64,000 bases of DNA from positions 248,001-312,000 of the forward strand of contig JBNKTC010000010.1 of NCBI GenBank assembly GCA_050297855.1. The letters are read 5' to 3'. Source of the DNA: SZUA-545 sp050297855 (GTDB taxonomy: Bacteria > Campylobacterota > Campylobacteria > Campylobacterales > SZUA-545). The position numbers and the translations under genes were made by a program. The notes below the pieces were generated by a model that was given only the letters and a program-made list of their open reading frames with translations, had not been told where the DNA came from and did not search any database. Positions 62,101 to 64,000 of the stretch are shown here, piece by piece. The number at the start of each line of letters is the position of its first letter. Position 1 is the stretch's first letter.

Positions 62101-62284
62101 CTTTTAGGGGACGGTCGCAGTTGATGATCATCACATCGGGAGACTTCCCGTTCGGGAGGGTATCCGCTTTTGTATCGGCTTGTACAAAATGGATCTCTTC
62201 AAAATGGTATTCCAGGTAGGGTTGAAAATATTTTTGGATATGACCGGAGTTGTCAACAACGAGAACAGAAGAGATCTTACCCAT
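59147..62284 (-). CDS. Soluble multi-PAS sensor histidine kinase with pseudo-receiver
   Basis: A 1045-residue cytoplasmic kinase without transmembrane helices. An N-terminal receiver-like domain (5-115) has Asn at the phosphoacceptor position (N55 in IINCDRP), Asn in the acidic pair (N12) and Gly for the conserved Lys (G102), so it should not be phosphorylated. Five PAS domains follow at about 150-266, 277-392, 405-520, 531-650 and 661-775, then a coiled coil and the kinase core with H832 in IAHQWRQPLN, LLNLITNARDAF, DNAGGIP and GTGIGLYMSK. It is coupled to the REC-GGDEF-EAL gene downstream. Confidence 0.92.
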   Translation of the reverse strand: MGKISSVLVVDNSGHIQKYFQPYLEYHFEEIHFVQADTKADTLPNGKSPDVMIINCDRPLKAYEHLIQSNSSHIPIITLFDPAHRHSTDEAAEFEQHPRLTGPVEPEDLVAILDELRTYRHNMELDIDMEEPAFESPYRKTIESALKESEANYQEIFNAASEGFFIYDTRKDRILDVNQAAESMFGYPKRELLELTIGQISSGIPPYTLREARIYMREALRNGQCLFEWHAKKKDGTLFWVEITLKRALLGGRERIIVATRDITERKTEQLRLEESEKKLRTIFEYAGEGILAADIKSRRFIFANRKMCEMLGYSEEELLGFTVEDIHPQEELPHIIKMFRGVAEGKYDGTYELQMQHKDGTRLYVEGSATFVDSVDSPHIIGVFKDITKTRRLLDELIETKTSLAKAKEIAKMGAFDHNLVTDIQTHSDTLLKILGLPKSKQNIPIAEFLAMLHPDDARKVRDTIHSFAKKHRDSGKTEVRYIRPDGKVLNLLIAVTIKFDQEGNPLIVRGLMQDITERREMEQELRESETKYRSIVEMTNTVPWRYDLVNDQYTYVGPQIHRLWGYPQSEWEGATIDTWYQRIHPDDRDRAKTFCLNETLQGRDHTLEFRAIHPDGKTIWIKESVSVVSDGNANPIELIGYMFDIHEQKEAELALQESEELFRTLSENILTGIILFTDDRIIYVNPAAQEILGYKEATLKKQFQEKRLTPGLQAILRDEKKILGGDENLTLFYKEIEIATKGGERHWIQIETNGVSYKGEPSRMAVFTDITQEKVNRDRLNETTKKLQHFNANLEKKVQEEVEKNRQKEQLMLQQSRFAQMGEMLSMIAHQWRQPLNAISTTAINMRLDNQLLGKCNRELDERAHFIEEQTEHMSETINDFMDLFRPVKNRSRVCLKDAIEAVNKIIGAQMQSRDIRIVVDIPEDLCIIGTLNELEHVLLNLITNARDAFEERETPDKRIMIQAVRKGGNVLLTVADNAGGIPDSLLGRLFEAYFTTKPSGKGTGIGLYMSKIIIERNFDGTITAANRDEGALFTITLKGDDA

Positions 62285-62360
62285 GGATACACCATCTTTT
62301 GCGGAGGTAACCTATATTATGTCACAAAAGAATGAATTTGCAGTGAATCATAAAAAAAAC

Positions 62361-63908
62361 TTACTGCAGGGTGATCGTAAAACGTGCCCCCTGTTCCGTA
62401 TTGGCCGCGGTGATGCTGCCGCCCATATGCTGCTCGATGATCATCTTTGACATATAGAGCCCGACTCCGGTTCCCGCGGATTTGAACTTGGTGGTGAAGT
62501 AGGGGTCGAAGATCTTTTCCATGATGCTCTCGTCGATCCCGCCGCCGTTGTCTTCGACGGTGACAACGGTTTTGTCGTCGTCATGGTACGCTTCGATCGA
62601 AATACGGCGATCCTGGATATTGTTCTTTTCAAAAGCGTCGATGGCATTGTTGACCAGATTGACCAGGACCTGGGCGAATTCGTTTGAAAAACCGTCGGCC
62701 ATGATCTCACGATCGATATCGTTGACGATGGTGACATGCTTTTCATTAAGTGCCGGACCCAGTATGGCGATGGTGTCCCGATAGGTGTCGAAGATCGCAA
62801 AACGTTCTTTGGCCCTCTTGGGATCGAAAAAGTCGCGGAAATCGTCGATTGTGTGGGACATCTTCTGGATCAGTTCCATAGCGGTATCGATGTTGTCATC
62901 CAGGTACTCCTGGTTCATCTCGCCGAACTGGTAGGCTACGCCGATATCCTGGATCTGGAGCGCCAGTGCATTAAGGGGCTGGCGCCATTGGTGGGCGATA
63001 TTCCCGATCATCTCGCCCATGGCCGCGAAACGGGCCTGACGCATCAGGATATGGTCCTGCTCCCGGATCTGTTCGACCTGCTCTTCGATCTTTTCAGCCA
63101 GGTGGACCGTCAGCTCTTTGAGCTCTTTGGTCTTCCTGTCTACTTCCGCTTCCAGTTTTTCATTAAAGGATTTAAGCTCCAGTTCGTTCTGGTGGACCAG
63201 GTTGATGTAGTGTTCCAGCTTTTGAAACATCTCCCGGGTCGACTCGATGATGATCTTGCGTTCGTCGTTACTCCGAGGATTGGGCAGCGACGCGGCTGAA
63301 AAGTGATCAAAGTCGATGCCCCTGAAACGGTTGGCCAGCTCTTTGAGCGGTTGGAAGAAACGCTTGATAATAAGCCAGACCGGGAGAGTCAGTGCGGCCA
63401 GGACAAGGGCAAAAAGAAGAGTGAAGCGGTTATAGTCGCCGATCTGTTTCATAAAAGAGTCTGCGGAGTAGATGAGGCAGAGGTCGATGTGGTTTTGTAT
63501 CGTCATGTGGCGTTCAAAATGGGGGATCGGTTCTTGAAAAAGCCGGGCTTCTTTATCTCCTATACGGGTGCAGGCCAGGATCTTCCCGTCGTCGCGGTGT
63601 CGGGCATAGACGTTTTTACCCGAAGCGACCCGTATTCCGAGGACATTTTTAAGGCGCAGCAGTTTCTCCATCGTCTCTTCCAGGGCTTCGCGGTTCTCAA
63701 ACTCGAGCGCGGTCCGGATATCGGGTGCGGCCAGGGTGAGGATCTCGTCCATCCGCTGCATCTCGGTCTGCTTCAGCGCACGGTAGGTGATACTGTTGTT
63801 ATAAAAATAGAAGAGGGCTACGACCGTCGTGATGACTCCGATAAAAAGCAGCGTGATCTTGTAACTGATAGAGATAAACGGTTTTTTTAACAGGGCATTA
63901 CTCATCAT
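62361..63908 (-). CDS. Membrane sensor histidine kinase
   Basis: A 515-residue kinase. One helix at about 16-37, a periplasmic region of about 125 residues, a second helix near 163-183, a HAMP-like segment, a long coiled coil (about 230-290) and the kinase core: MGEMIGNIAHQWRQPLN (His near 305), LVNLVNNAIDAF, EDNGGGIDES, FDPYFTTK and GTGVGLYMSK. Tandem ATGs at 63908 and 63905 both overlap the end of the upstream gene, so it is coupled to whatever that gene encodes. It lies 76 nt before the multi-PAS kinase. Confidence 0.92.
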   Translation of the reverse strand: MMSNALLKKPFISISYKITLLFIGVITTVVALFYFYNNSITYRALKQTEMQRMDEILTLAAPDIRTALEFENREALEETMEKLLRLKNVLGIRVASGKNVYARHRDDGKILACTRIGDKEARLFQEPIPHFERHMTIQNHIDLCLIYSADSFMKQIGDYNRFTLLFALVLAALTLPVWLIIKRFFQPLKELANRFRGIDFDHFSAASLPNPRSNDERKIIIESTREMFQKLEHYINLVHQNELELKSFNEKLEAEVDRKTKELKELTVHLAEKIEEQVEQIREQDHILMRQARFAAMGEMIGNIAHQWRQPLNALALQIQDIGVAYQFGEMNQEYLDDNIDTAMELIQKMSHTIDDFRDFFDPKRAKERFAIFDTYRDTIAILGPALNEKHVTIVNDIDREIMADGFSNEFAQVLVNLVNNAIDAFEKNNIQDRRISIEAYHDDDKTVVTVEDNGGGIDESIMEKIFDPYFTTKFKSAGTGVGLYMSKMIIEQHMGGSITAANTEQGARFTITLQ

Positions 63909-64000
63909 AGACCTTCGCGAACTTTAAAAAAGTTGTTTTAAAACGGATATTCGACTCAAGCAGCAGTCTTTTGTTGATAATCGGGCGTACCGATTTTCCG
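63898..64000 (-). CDS. C-terminal end of an unidentified protein (cut by window edge)
   Basis: The minus strand is open from the window edge to a TAA at 63900-63898, giving the last 33 or so residues (ending FLKFAKVYDE). Its stop overlaps the start of the membrane kinase by 11 nt. Because another kinase in this window is coupled to binding-protein genes, a ligand-binding partner is possible, but the fragment is too short to identify. Confidence 0.55.
   Translation of the reverse strand, partial: GKSVRPIINKRLLLESNIRFKTTFLKFAKVYDE

Noticed and set aside
1..64000. CRISPR arrays, insertion sequences, prophage genes, rRNA genes
   Set aside because: No direct-repeat arrays, transposase-like or phage-like proteins, attachment duplications or rRNA sequences were seen on reading both strands.

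Overview
The window looks like chromosomal DNA of a sulfur-oxidising member of the Campylobacterota (Sulfurimonas/Sulfuricurvum/Sulfurovum type), on the GC-rich side for that group (about 50% by eye). The evidence is the compact block secE - tRNA-Trp - rpmG - tuf, separate rpoB and rpoC genes, a SoxYZ/flavocytochrome-c sulfide dehydrogenase locus, menaquinone-type MenG/UbiE, a short Sua5-like protein, and several sensor kinases built on the AHQWRQPLN core. No prophage, insertion sequence, CRISPR array or rRNA gene was seen.

Layout. 1-2160: a gene cut by the window edge, rubredoxin, a membrane diguanylate cyclase and a small lipoprotein. 2228-8427: endonuclease IV, then two substrate-binding proteins translationally linked to a sensor kinase, then a long QueH. 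8461-19886: ten tightly packed plus-strand genes (fabZ, lpxA, clpX, mreB, mreC, carB, sua5-like, menG, a REC-REC-PP2C regulator, xseA). 19951-23379: a very large secreted protein of unknown function. 23424-33298, mostly minus strand: a c-di-GMP turnover regulator, leuC, an unusual SdhB/FrdB, a DUF4395 membrane protein, metY, cysK, an SdhA/FrdA flavoprotein, small unknowns and rdgB. 33466-36977, minus strand: FCSD flavoprotein, Rieske protein, SoxY, SoxZ and a small c-type cytochrome. 37295-40228, plus strand: a YajR-like MFS transporter and two secreted proteins that look like decayed copies of the FCSD flavoprotein and of the Rieske protein. 40278-57171, minus strand: the translation/transcription block from a tRNA cluster and tuf down to rpoBC, rpsLG and fusA. 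57468-64000: sensor kinases and another REC-GGDEF-EAL protein.

How the genes work together. The sulfur locus encodes a periplasmic sulfide-oxidising flavoprotein, a Rieske electron carrier, the SoxYZ carrier and a cytochrome c. Across the divergent intergenic region lies a second flavoprotein-Rieske pair in the same gene order. That pair has lost the Rieske ligands, the FCSD redox cysteines and the twin-arginine signals, and now carries Sec/lipoprotein-like signals. This paired duplication with paired cofactor loss is the most unusual feature of the window. Other points worth following are a shared 18-bp motif upstream of both the sulfur locus and rubredoxin, an SBP-SBP-kinase operon without transporter genes, a B subunit predicted to carry two [4Fe-4S] clusters, and a giant secreted protein whose two ends carry related repeats.
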